Assembly: GCA_948439995.1 (NCBI GenBank)
Contig: CAOJNP010000011.1
Span: 1-34,091 of the forward strand
Direction: 5' to 3'
DNA from: an uncultured Erysipelotrichaceae bacterium
GTDB taxonomy: Bacteria; Bacillota_I; Bacilli_A; RF39; UBA660
Length of the DNA stretch: 34,091 nt
The notes beneath the pieces were generated by a model. That model was not told where the DNA came from. It did no database searches and saw nothing but the letters and a program-made list of their open reading frames with translations. A program made the translations under genes and the position numbers. Below are positions 16,530 through 23,645 of this stretch, in pieces. Within the stretch, counting starts at the first letter, position 1, and the number at the start of each line of letters is the position of its first letter.

Positions 16530-17825
16530 TTATTTCTCACTAATTTCTATTACCATTTGGTATTCATCTGTGTATAAGGTTTTATTACCAATTTCGTTAT
16601 AAGTATTTATTTCAATATTCTCCTTATCTAAATATTTAAGTAATATTGGTAAAGTTTTTTGTTCAAACAATTCATACCCTTTTTTAGTAAAATAGGATTT
16701 ATTTTTAGAAGTGTATTCAGGCGGTTTTGGTAACCAATTTATCTGTTTATCATTTAATAATTCTTTCCATGTATAATCTCCAACTATATTTTTTAAGGCA
16801 TTATAAATTCCTTCTTCATTATAAGTTATACGATAATATACATTTTGATTATTTAATGTTTTAATCATAATATCAAAATCACTTTCTAAAGTTCTCATTT
16901 CTCTTTCACGATACAGATTAAATTCTTTTTCAGCTTTTTCTATTGCTTGCTCATGTGAAATCTTACCATTTCCTTCTAATATTTTTCTTCTATTTAATTT
17001 AATTTGATTATCTAGCTCATTCACCCAATCTAACATTTTCATAGGTCTTTGCTCTAGTGCTTGAAGCTCGGCATAATCTAAAAATTGTGATACTAATAAA
17101 TTAAGTCTTTGAAGTTCTATTTCGGTTAAATAATTTTTAGCAATCTTCGTATCATCCAATGTTACATAATTTCCTTTGAAATTTGTCATTCCAACATAAG
17201 GTTTTTCGTTATTAACTCTTTCATAAATAAGCTCCGCTGCAGTATGTTCATGAACTGCAAAATGGAGTTTATTTTGGACTGTTGCAAAAAATTTTTTGGT
17301 CATATTGCTTCTTGGATTATAGTCAATGCTTGTGGCATAAATATCGGTAACTTGTTGATAGAAATTTCTTTCACTTGAACGTATATCTCTTATTCTTTGC
17401 AAGAGTTCTTTAAAATATCTATTTCCACCTTGTTTTAACCTTTCATCATCCATGCTAAAACCTTTTTGAATATATTCATGTAATCTAAGAGTGGCCCATT
17501 TTCTAAATCTTACTGCAACTTCTGATTGAACACGATAACCCAAAGCAATTATCATATCTAAATTATAATGATCTATATTTCTTTTTACATCTCTATTTCC
17601 CTCTTTTTGAACTAACAAGAAATTCTTGTGAGTTGCGTCCTCTTGTAATTCTTTATTTTCATAAATATTTTTAATATGCAAACTAATATTTTGCTGTGTA
17701 GTTTTATAAATATTTGCTATATGATTTTGTGTTAGCCAAATATCTTCATCAATAAATTTTATATTTACTTTAGTAATTCCATCTTTATCTTCATAAATCA
17801 TTATATCATTATCATTTTTAGTCAT
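16530..17825 (-). CDS. RhuM-family protein with a C-terminal extension, cassette cargo
   Basis: 431 residues; usual RhuM proteins are about 330-345. The N-terminal half has the family blocks: DEDIWLTQNHIANIYKTTQQN (a helix-turn-helix-like start) at about 27-47, then NLDMIIALGYRVQSEVAVRFRKWA at about 88-111, then HFAVHEHTAAELIYER. The family part ends near ESDFDIMIKTL (about 314-324). The last about 105 residues, with YRITYNEEGIYNALK and NWLPKPPEYT, look like an added domain I do not recognise. RhuM proteins are named as virulence proteins but have no settled biochemical role; they are frequent in islands. ATG 17823-17825 follows GGTGAGGT. Confidence 0.85.
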   Translation of the reverse strand: MTKNDNDIMIYEDKDGITKVNIKFIDEDIWLTQNHIANIYKTTQQNISLHIKNIYENKELQEDATHKNFLLVQKEGNRDVKRNIDHYNLDMIIALGYRVQSEVAVRFRKWATLRLHEYIQKGFSMDDERLKQGGNRYFKELLQRIRDIRSSERNFYQQVTDIYATSIDYNPRSNMTKKFFATVQNKLHFAVHEHTAAELIYERVNNEKPYVGMTNFKGNYVTLDDTKIAKNYLTEIELQRLNLLVSQFLDYAELQALEQRPMKMLDWVNELDNQIKLNRRKILEGNGKISHEQAIEKAEKEFNLYREREMRTLESDFDIMIKTLNNQNVYYRITYNEEGIYNALKNIVGDYTWKELLNDKQINWLPKPPEYTSKNKSYFTKKGYELFEQKTLPILLKYLDKENIEINTYNEIGNKTLYTDEYQMVIEISEK

Positions 17826-17877
17826 ATTTACCTCACCTTCTAACTTTGATTTCTTATAACAACTTTATCCCCTTAAT

Positions 17878-17906
17878 AATATACTATTGTTATCTTTTTT
17901 GATCAA
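17878..17906 (-). promoter_or_regulatory. Promoter of the rhuM-like gene
   Basis: Minus strand TTGATC (17901-17906), 17 bp, TATATT (17878-17883), directly inside the B-type repeat end. Confidence 0.5.
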
Positions 17907-17913
17907 TGTTACA

Positions 17914-18037
17914 AGGGCACGAATGTCAGCCATATATTTTATTTGTTCACTTAATATCAAGAAGTGTTATTTAGTCCTTTTTTGTGAATTAAATGATACT
18001 AAATAGCCCGAAATATAAGTTGTCTATCTGTGTCGCT
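17914..18037 (-). repeat. B-type cassette end, copy 2
   Basis: Same plan as 15958-16090: GGGCACGAAT, TTTTATTTGTTCA, AGTGTTATTTAGT (17963-17975) and its inverted partner ACTAAATAGCCCG (17998-18010), ending GTGTCGCTATA at the uvrB junction. The 11 bases next to the junction are identical in both copies, although the following uvrB codons belong to a housekeeping gene. Confidence 0.75.
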
Positions 18038-18307
18038 ATAATAAGAAACAAAGTATTCTACATGATTCTCTGGAAATAACTCTTTCATTTCTGCATAAAG
18101 TTGTCCCGCAAGGGTTTTGTTATATGCTAATATTAATGTTGGTTTGTTTACTTGTGTTATCACGTTGGCCATTGTAAACGTTTTCCCAGTTCCTGTTGCA
18201 CCCAGTAAAACTTGTTCTTTTTTCCCTTCTTTTATTCCATTAACTAATTTTTCAATCGCTTTTGGTTGATCCCCTGCAGGTTCATATTTCGATACTAATT
18301 TAAACAT
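17999..18307 (-). pseudogene. uvrB: Truncated uvrB 5' fragment, copy 2
   Basis: 102-codon frame identical in plan to copy 1: uvrB codons 1-90, then 12 cassette codons and TAG. The changes from copy 1 within uvrB are Ala to Thr, Lys to Gln and His to Tyr, in the stretch after VI and in LILAH. The last (His to Tyr) hits a well-conserved AHNKTLAGQ block, consistent with relaxed selection. It is farthest from the intact gene, so it should be the oldest stranded end. Confidence 0.88.
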
Positions 18308-18393
18308 TTTGCCCTCCTTGTTATGACTACAGTCAGCCTATTATTCATGTCTAAAATGATAAAAATGATTGGTTCATTTTCAACTTTTGTCTT

Positions 18394-18430
18394 GGATACA
18401 AATGTTAGCTACAAATTTACTAGATAACAC
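18394..18430 (-). repeat. A-type cassette repeat, copy 2 (diverged)
   Basis: GGATACAAATGTTAGCTACA followed by AATTTACTAGATAACACTA. Same position relative to uvrB as the other A repeats, with several changes. Its presence means uvrB copy 2 was itself delivered by an earlier cassette. Confidence 0.6.
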
Positions 18431-18481
18431 TATATGATACAAGTTGATCTCTAATAATATATTTTAACACTTATTTTACAA

Positions 18482-18512
18482 CAAAACAAGGAAACACCTA
18501 TATGTTTCCTGG
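18482..18512 (-). terminator. Cassette-end hairpin, copy near uvrB fragment 2
   Basis: Minus strand CCAGGAAAC, 8-base loop, GTTTCCTTG, TTTTG. Matches the hairpin at 13727-13757, and the surrounding 100 bases align with 13690-13820. Confidence 0.6.
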
Positions 18513-18685
18513 TAATTATTTTTATCATATTTACTATTTTTTATACATATCTTTTATTCATGAAATTTGTGTCCAAATCTTCCACTACAGGTATTAATAA
18601 ATCATTAAATATTTCTTTTGGTTTAACTTCTTGCTTTGTCATATATTATTTTGTTTTGCAATTTTTTATTGTCAAATGCTTTAAA

Positions 18686-18751
18686 TAGACACAATTGTGG
18701 ACTAAAAATTTATTAAATAGCAATCAATAATACAACCCAATTTATAATGAT
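18686..18751 (-). repeat. Degenerate fourth A-type repeat without a uvrB fragment
   Basis: It carries GACACAATTGTGGACTAAAA, TTTATTAAATAGCA and then CAATTTATAATGATATA, which aligns with 13631-13706 apart from one gap. No uvrB codons follow. It is probably the scar of an older cassette. The rest of 18308-18780 (no gene) holds the uvrB leader, repeats and hairpin listed here. Confidence 0.55.
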
Positions 18752-18780
18752 ATAAAAATGAATGTTCTTACACTCCTATT

Positions 18781-20208
18781 CTAAATTTTCTTAAAATTTG
18801 TCAAACAGTTCTTTCTTATTTCATTAATAAAAGTAAGTTTCTCATCTGTTCTAGAGTCGTTTTTTTCAATTAAATAACTTTCAATTTTTTCTAAAAATTG
18901 CTCAAAAAGTTCTGTAAAAGTTAATCCTTGCATTAATAATAATCGCATTTTTTCACTTAACTCCATTCCAAATTGATAGTACTGATATCGTTTATATTCT
19001 TTTTCTCCTAAAATTTCTTGAGCTGATTGTTCTTTTTTGTTTTGATATGTTCGAATGCTTTCTTTTCCTTCTTTTATTTCTTCTTTTAATAGAGATTCAA
19101 ATTTTTCCAAAGTAAATAATTGTAATTCTTGTAATAGTTTTTCTTGTTTTTCCGGTGGCTCACTTGAAATAAACTCTTTTTCATCAGAAATAATTTCTCT
19201 ATATTTTTCCAATAATAAATCATGATTTTGTAATATATTTATTCTTTCATTTACCATTTCAATGTGGTATTGTAAATTTTTTGTATTATTCATTCTATTT
19301 AATTCTAACACATATGAAATACTTTGCTCACAACCTTCTATTTTTTTTGAACAACGATTTATACTTGTTTCTATTGAATTATTAAATATTTCTATAGTAT
19401 TTTCAGAATTACAAGAAGCTGCAATAAGTGTTGCCAAAGAAAATATAGAAGAAAAATTATTTCTATTTTCTTCTGAATCAGTTATATCTTTAAAAATGTC
19501 GAAAAAAGTGTAGCAATTAAAATATTTATTATCGGTTTTATTCCAGGAATCACGCATTTTTTTTGGAATAACAAACATTAGTAACGTATATACAATATAG
19601 TAAATATAATAGGAATCTTTTTCTTCAATAGGAAAAAAATCTACGATCATATTTAAGAGATAATAATGATATTCGCCTTCTCCCTCTTTTAGCATTCGTA
19701 ACATATCATTTGCAAATGGAAATTCACTTGGGTAAATATAATTTTGATTTATATGCTGCAATTCGTGGTGTAATACCCGAGCTAATCCTGTTTTGTCTTC
19801 CAATTCAATTGTTTTTCCGTCTTGACATACTCCTGACGCTGATAAATAATATTCACCATTTTCATCTAAAAAATAACTTCCTTCTTTTTTTGAAAGTCGT
19901 TCTGTTAGTCCATCTAAATTAAATGGCATTTTTTTAATACATTCATATAATAAACTCTGAGGATTTATAATTATTTTATTTAATTCTAATACTTTTATAT
20001 CATTTGTCTGTTTTAATTTTTTAAAATTATATTCTATATATTCTTCTACACTTAAATGATCCAAAACATTAGATTTAGGCTTATAAAAATTCACAATATA
20101 TTGCAACCATCGTTTCACAGTGTTAATCGTTTTATTATCCCAACCCTTTTCTTCACAGATTTTATCTAATTCCATAAAGTAAGAGTGAAAATTAGTATAA
20201 TCCGGCAT
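18781..20208 (-). CDS. Putative zinc metallopeptidase-like protein (HExxH)
   Basis: 475 residues, family not recognised. The motif HHELQHINQ gives an HExxH at residues 148-152. An EGEGEYH at 175-181, about 25 residues later, could supply the third, Glu, zinc ligand as in gluzincins. The N-terminal part has a YFLDENGEYYLSASG strand pair. The C-terminal half (about 290-440) is long, charged and probably coiled-coil. No signal peptide, so it probably acts in the cytoplasm. ATG 20206-20208 follows AAGGAAGAT and overlaps the upstream gene by 17 bases. It may be cargo of an older cassette, because a degenerate repeat lies just downstream. An inactive protease fold is also possible. Confidence 0.65.
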   Translation of the reverse strand: MPDYTNFHSYFMELDKICEEKGWDNKTINTVKRWLQYIVNFYKPKSNVLDHLSVEEYIEYNFKKLKQTNDIKVLELNKIIINPQSLLYECIKKMPFNLDGLTERLSKKEGSYFLDENGEYYLSASGVCQDGKTIELEDKTGLARVLHHELQHINQNYIYPSEFPFANDMLRMLKEGEGEYHYYLLNMIVDFFPIEEKDSYYIYYIVYTLLMFVIPKKMRDSWNKTDNKYFNCYTFFDIFKDITDSEENRNNFSSIFSLATLIAASCNSENTIEIFNNSIETSINRCSKKIEGCEQSISYVLELNRMNNTKNLQYHIEMVNERINILQNHDLLLEKYREIISDEKEFISSEPPEKQEKLLQELQLFTLEKFESLLKEEIKEGKESIRTYQNKKEQSAQEILGEKEYKRYQYYQFGMELSEKMRLLLMQGLTFTELFEQFLEKIESYLIEKNDSRTDEKLTFINEIRKNCLTNFKKI

Positions 20209-20398
20209 TTATATCTTCCTTCATCGCTTGGTATAATTTAAAATCTTTGCTTTTAATGTCTTCTATTTTATTTAATTTTTCTTCTTTAGATGTAAAAATA
20301 TTTTGATTTAAAAATACAATCCATTTATCAAATATTTCATAAGCTAAATCTTCATTTTCACAAATTCTAAGATATTTTAATTTACATTTTTCTGGCAT
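20192..20398 (-). CDS. Small unknown protein coupled to the HExxH protein
   Basis: 68 residues, Lys- and Glu-rich, helical, with two Cys near the start (MPEKCK and RICENED). ATG 20396-20398 follows AGAGGATG. The last codons overlap the start of the HExxH gene by 17 bases, so translation is coupled. A small protein ahead of a large putative peptidase could be a partner or antitoxin-like inhibitor, but nothing in the sequence proves that. Confidence 0.65.
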   Translation of the reverse strand: MPEKCKLKYLRICENEDLAYEIFDKWIVFLNQNIFTSKEEKLNKIEDIKSKDFKLYQAMKEDINAGLY

Positions 20399-20422
20399 AT
20401 TTGCACATCCTCTTATTTATCC

Positions 20423-20431
20423 ATTATAACA
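20423..20431 (-). promoter_or_regulatory. Extended -10 promoter for the 20398-18781 gene pair
   Basis: Minus strand TGTTATAAT, about 25 bases before the start; no convincing -35. Confidence 0.55.
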
Positions 20432-20451
20432 AATGTTAAAAAAATATACAG

Positions 20452-20512
20452 GTAATAATGTTATTACTCTAATTTAATTACAATATAATTTACATTATAA
20501 GGAAATTGTAAT
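20452..20512. promoter_or_regulatory. Two dyads between divergent promoters
   Basis: GTAATAA-TG-TTATTAC (20452-20467) is a perfect 7+7 palindrome. ATTACAAT (20477-20484) and ATTGTAAT (20505-20512) form a perfect 8+8 inverted repeat; the second arm covers the plus-strand -35 box. They look like operators for the divergent genes. Confidence 0.4.
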
Positions 20513-20535
20513 CATCTTTTCTTTTTTTTTATGAT
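20506..20535 (+). promoter_or_regulatory. Promoter of the PAP2-like gene
   Basis: TTGTAA (20506-20511), 18-bp spacer, TATGAT (20530-20535). AAGGAG follows at about 20551. Confidence 0.55.
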
Positions 20536-20570
20536 ATGATAAATAGACATAAGGAGTAAAAGTATTTAAA

Positions 20571-21236
20571 ATGAAGAAAAAAATTGAGCATTATCTGCCA
20601 AATTATGCATATGTTCCTCTTATTATTATTTTTTTAATGAATCAAATTACTTATAGTGGTTCTAAATTAATCACAAATCACTTTTACCATTATAATATTT
20701 CCACATTCATAGACAATTGGATTCCATTTTTGCCGATCTTTATCATAGTATATCTTTTTGCATTTATTATATGGCTTATAGGGTATATTGTCATTGCGAG
20801 AGAAAGTAAGGAAGTCTGTTACCAAATTTTTTCAGCAGAGTTAATTGCAAAATTCTTTTGTTTATTTTTCTTTTTTGTATTTCCTACCACTATAAAACGT
20901 CCCGAATTTGTAGCATCAAATATTTGGGAATCTATTTTACTTTTTGTTTATTGGATAGATGCCCCTGTTAATTTATTTCCTTCCATTCATTGCTTAGAAA
21001 GTTGGTTGTGCTTTCGAGGGTCAACTTATCTTAAGAAACCTTCTTTTGGATATAAAATCTTTATTTTTATTTGGGCTATACTCATTTGTTCTTCTACGGT
21101 ATTGATAAAACAACATGTATTTATTGATATCGTTGGGGGCATTTTAATTGTAGAAATTAGTTTATTTTTAGCAAAATATTTTCATACAGATGTTTTTTTT
21201 AAAAAAATAGAAAAAATAATACAACATTTTAAATAG
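20571..21236 (+). CDS. PAP2-superfamily membrane phosphatase or phosphotransferase
   Basis: 221 residues, about six membrane helices; the only plus-strand protein gene. PAP2 motifs: KRPEF, then PSIHCLESW (the PSxH with catalytic His), then STVLIKQHVFIDIVGGI (nucleophile His with the Asp four residues on). The Arg of the classical SR motif is replaced by Thr, as in the Aur1/IPC-synthase-like branch, which moves lipid head groups or dephosphorylates lipids. The ATG has AAGGAG about 14 bases upstream, rather far, but no better start is visible. Its stop directly abuts the stop of the convergent minus-strand gene with no base between. Confidence 0.85.
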   Translation: MKKKIEHYLPNYAYVPLIIIFLMNQITYSGSKLITNHFYHYNISTFIDNWIPFLPIFIIVYLFAFIIWLIGYIVIARESKEVCYQIFSAELIAKFFCLFFFFVFPTTIKRPEFVASNIWESILLFVYWIDAPVNLFPSIHCLESWLCFRGSTYLKKPSFGYKIFIFIWAILICSSTVLIKQHVFIDIVGGILIVEISLFLAKYFHTDVFFKKIEKIIQHFK

Positions 21237-21986
21237 TTATTTTAATTGTTTATTTTCCTTTCCTCCTAGAAATAAAAATTCATATAAAAATTCGGCATCT
21301 TCATTCAATAAATTTTCTAATGTTACTGTTTTATAGTCTAAAGCGTCTATTAAACTGCAACTATTTATTCTAGCATGATTTCTTTTATATAAATCTAGTG
21401 TTGCCTTTATTTTTTCTAAAACATTCTCTTTTAAAAGAATTGGTTGTTCTTCATAATCTTTCAAACATTTTTTAATTTGTTTATTATTATCATGCATATA
21501 AATCATTAAACGTATATCTTGACATTCTAATCTTATACTTTCAGATGCTTCTTTTAGAATATGTTTTAATAATGAATCATATTGTATATTTTTTCCTTTT
21601 AATAAAGCAATTATTATTTTTAATCGCTCTACATAGTCTTTTATTTTATGTATTACTTTTTTTTCTTCTGATTGGGCTAATTGTTTCATATAACCCAAAT
21701 TTCGTCTTTCTAATTCCGCTTTTTTCTTTTTTTTGCTACTTTCTTCCATATCACTCCAATCTCGTAATTCCATATTTTTTATCTTTTGTTGACTTAATTT
21801 ATTTTCTTCTTCTTTTTCTTGCAAAGTATCTTGATAATTTTGTTCACTTTTCAATAAATTTCTATTATGGTTTTTTAGCTGATTATTTTTAGTTTCTATC
21901 AAATATAAAATATAATTAATTGCTTGTTGTTTTTCTTTTGCATTTAATTGTCCAATATCTTTAATTAAAATATCTACTATATCCAT
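21237..21986 (-). CDS. Coiled-coil cytoplasmic protein of unknown function
   Basis: 249 residues from ATG 21984-21986, which has GAGG nine bases upstream; a TTG three codons earlier is less likely. It begins IVDILIKDIGQLNAKEKQQAI, then a charged coiled coil at about 35-125 rich in Lys, Gln and Glu, then a helical C-terminal half. No signal, no membrane segment, no motif I recognise. It ends where the convergent PAP2-like gene ends. Confidence 0.65.
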   Translation of the reverse strand: MDIVDILIKDIGQLNAKEKQQAINYILYLIETKNNQLKNHNRNLLKSEQNYQDTLQEKEEENKLSQQKIKNMELRDWSDMEESSKKKKKAELERRNLGYMKQLAQSEEKKVIHKIKDYVERLKIIIALLKGKNIQYDSLLKHILKEASESIRLECQDIRLMIYMHDNNKQIKKCLKDYEEQPILLKENVLEKIKATLDLYKRNHARINSCSLIDALDYKTVTLENLLNEDAEFLYEFLFLGGKENKQLK

Positions 21987-22006
21987 TTTCTTCAACCTCG
22001 TAGAGG

Positions 22007-22035
22007 ATTATAACATTATATAAAAATTCGAACAA
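22007..22035 (-). promoter_or_regulatory. Promoter of the coiled-coil gene
   Basis: Minus strand TTGTTC (22030-22035), 17 bp, TATAAT (22007-22012) preceded by TGT. A hairpin, AACAAGT and ACTTGTT (22031-22050), overlaps the -35 and may be an operator. Confidence 0.55.
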
Positions 22036-22069
22036 GTTTTTTTACTTGTTATAACATTTTTTGACAAAT

Positions 22070-22099
22070 AAAAAATTGCAAAAATTTAAATTGCAATTT
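22070..22099 (-). terminator. Terminator of the 22086-22622 gene
   Basis: Minus strand AAATTGCAA, 9-base loop, TTGCAATTT, TTT. The stop codon is in the loop region. Confidence 0.75.
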
Positions 22100-22622
22100 G
22101 TTTTTGTATTTCAAAGGTATAGCTTAATGATTTTCCTTGCATTTCATTTCCTGTTTTTTCATCCATCCAAATTCGAAATTGATATTCTTTTATTTCACCA
22201 TCAATAGAATTGGAATCCAATAAAAAATAATAGTTTTCTTCATCTTCATTTATAGTTAATTCTGCTAATGATGTAATGTTATTATTTAAGGAAATATTTA
22301 CGCAATGATAATCTAAACTAGAATTTTTGCTTACTTTCATCAATAAAGTATAATCTTCTTTTGTTTTTGTATCATTTATTACTTTAATGCTACTTGGATT
22401 TATATTTTTTAAAGCTTTTTCATTGCTAATTGGAAACATTGCTCCCAGTGATAAATTGGTAACTTCTAAATGGGAAAATTGAACATCGCTATAACTAGCT
22501 GCAATCGATAATACTTCATTTTTTTCTAATGTCTTCCATATGGGAAAACTTATGACTACTATAGATATTAACAATGATATTTCAATCATTTTCCAATGAA
22601 TAATTTTATTTATATTTTTCAT
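22086..22622 (-). CDS. Anchored surface protein, TasA/camelysin-like, downstream of sipW
   Basis: 178 residues. One N-terminal hydrophobic helix at about 13-30 without a clear cleavage motif, then a beta-rich domain. The C-terminal YQFRIWMDEKTGNEMQGKSLSYTFEI matches the ending common to SipW-linked proteins of gut Bacillota: aromatic, R-x-W-x-D, N-E-x-Q-G-K, then a final strand. ATG 22620-22622; GAGAGGA lies about 11 bases upstream. It sits right after sipW, though a terminator separates them. Probably an envelope or fibre component. It may remain membrane-bound, since the GTYSYFT-type end of the signal is missing. Confidence 0.65.
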   Translation of the reverse strand: MKNINKIIHWKMIEISLLISIVVISFPIWKTLEKNEVLSIAASYSDVQFSHLEVTNLSLGAMFPISNEKALKNINPSSIKVINDTKTKEDYTLLMKVSKNSSLDYHCVNISLNNNITSLAELTINEDEENYYFLLDSNSIDGEIKEYQFRIWMDEKTGNEMQGKSLSYTFEIQKQIAI

Positions 22623-22675
22623 ATCCCTATTATTCCTCTCAACTTGGTTTTTTATACTATCATTTTTTTCTTAAA

Positions 22676-22705
22676 AAAGCAAGAAAAGAAGAATCACTTC
22701 TTCTT
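22676..22705 (-). terminator. Terminator of sipW
   Basis: Minus strand AAGAAGAA, loop GTGA, TTCTTCTT, then a T-rich tail. Overlaps the sipW stop. Confidence 0.75.
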
Positions 22706-23543
22706 ATTTCTTTAATTTAGGTAAATTATATCTTTCTTCATCATCTTGATCTTCTTCTTTTTCTATTTCTTTTTTTGGTTCATTTTTCTTTATTTTCGTA
22801 TTTACATTTGTTAATTCTTGTTTTGTTTTTAAAGGGTCTGGTTCTTTTTCACCACGTCCTGAATAATAACGTTTTTTTAATTTTTCTTCAATTTCTTTTT
22901 TCTTTTCTTTTTCTTTTTCTTCTTTTTTTACTTCCGTAGTTAATGCTTCATTTACTTTCTTTTTGGCTCCCGTTAATCGGAATATTTTTAATATATCACT
23001 TAATATGATCAGTAAAGCTGGTATTACAACTATAATAAGCCATCCATATGAACTAGATAAGAAGGATTGCAATCTTCCTAATTGTGGTACTTTAAATAAA
23101 ACTTTTCCCAAAACGTTTTTAAATTGAACAGTGGTAGAATCTGGACTTAAATTATTATCTCCTTGAGTTTTATATTCTAAACCATTTTCTGTTTCAGTAA
23201 TTGCTACAACACGATGTGTAATGGTTAATCCTTTTGAAATACTGCTAGTGGAAATAAAAGTTATGATATCTCCTACTTTAATATCTTCTGGTTTTTTTAC
23301 TTTCACATCTACAATTACATCATATACTTTTAAATTTGGGGTCATACTTGGACTTACAATCGTGTATAGACCAATTTTAGGTTCGTATTTTTCACCTTTA
23401 CTGGCATATAATTTATTAGCAAGAAAATAATAAGCTAAAAAGGCAGCTAAAAACAAGAGAATCACTAAAACGACCCAGGAAATGACGCTTGCAATCGTTT
23501 TGACAATTTTTTTGATGCCATTATATGATTCTTTTTGATTCAT
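22704..23543 (-). CDS. sipW: Signal peptidase I, ER type (SipW-like)
   Basis: 279 residues. Membrane helix at about 18-42, then the catalytic Ser in VSPSMTPN (Ser66) and a His in ITHRVV (His110) in place of the bacterial Lys. This Ser-His pair marks the archaeal/eukaryotic-like SipW branch. GDNN at 128-131 and a second membrane helix at about 170-190 follow. The tail from about 205 is unusually long and highly charged (Lys/Glu repeats) and faces the cytoplasm. SipW enzymes cleave TasA-type proteins; four candidate substrates lie in this window (393, 22086, 23644 and 25440). ATG 23541-23543 follows GGAAGGG. Confidence 0.9.
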   Translation of the reverse strand: MNQKESYNGIKKIVKTIASVISWVVLVILLFLAAFLAYYFLANKLYASKGEKYEPKIGLYTIVSPSMTPNLKVYDVIVDVKVKKPEDIKVGDIITFISTSSISKGLTITHRVVAITETENGLEYKTQGDNNLSPDSTTVQFKNVLGKVLFKVPQLGRLQSFLSSSYGWLIIVVIPALLIILSDILKIFRLTGAKKKVNEALTTEVKKEEKEKEKKKEIEEKLKKRYYSGRGEKEPDPLKTKQELTNVNTKIKKNEPKKEIEKEEDQDDEERYNLPKLKK

Positions 23544-23568
23544 AGCTACCCTTCCTATTCTATTATTT

Positions 23569-23597
23569 ATTATAATCGATATGGATTAAAAAAACAA
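23569..23597 (-). promoter_or_regulatory. Promoter of sipW
   Basis: Minus strand TTGTTT (23592-23597), 17 bp, TATAAT (23569-23574). Confidence 0.6.
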
Positions 23598-23623
23598 GGA
23601 ATTATTCTATTCCATAAAAAAGT

Positions 23624-23645
23624 GAAAAAGAGCAATTTTGCTCTT
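23624..23645 (-). terminator. Terminator of the calcium-repeat protein gene
   Basis: Minus strand AAGAGCAA, AA, TTGCTCTT, TTT; perfect 8-bp stem that includes the stop codon. Confidence 0.85.

Larger units (their letters stand above)
16091..18037 (-). mobile_element. Putative cassette I: rhuM-like gene and a uvrB 5' end
   Basis: Inferred 1947-bp unit running from the junction of uvrB copy 2 (18037/18038) to codon 90 of uvrB copy 1 (16091). Order on the minus strand: B-type end, rhuM-like gene, A-type repeat, uvrB leader, uvrB codons 1-90. It has the same plan as cassette II with different cargo and a shorter region before the A repeat. Confidence 0.6.

Noticed and set aside
13273-18760. Insertion sequence or transposon ends around the uvrB fragments
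   Set aside because: No transposase, no terminal inverted repeats bounded by short target duplications; the junctions are fixed at one codon instead.
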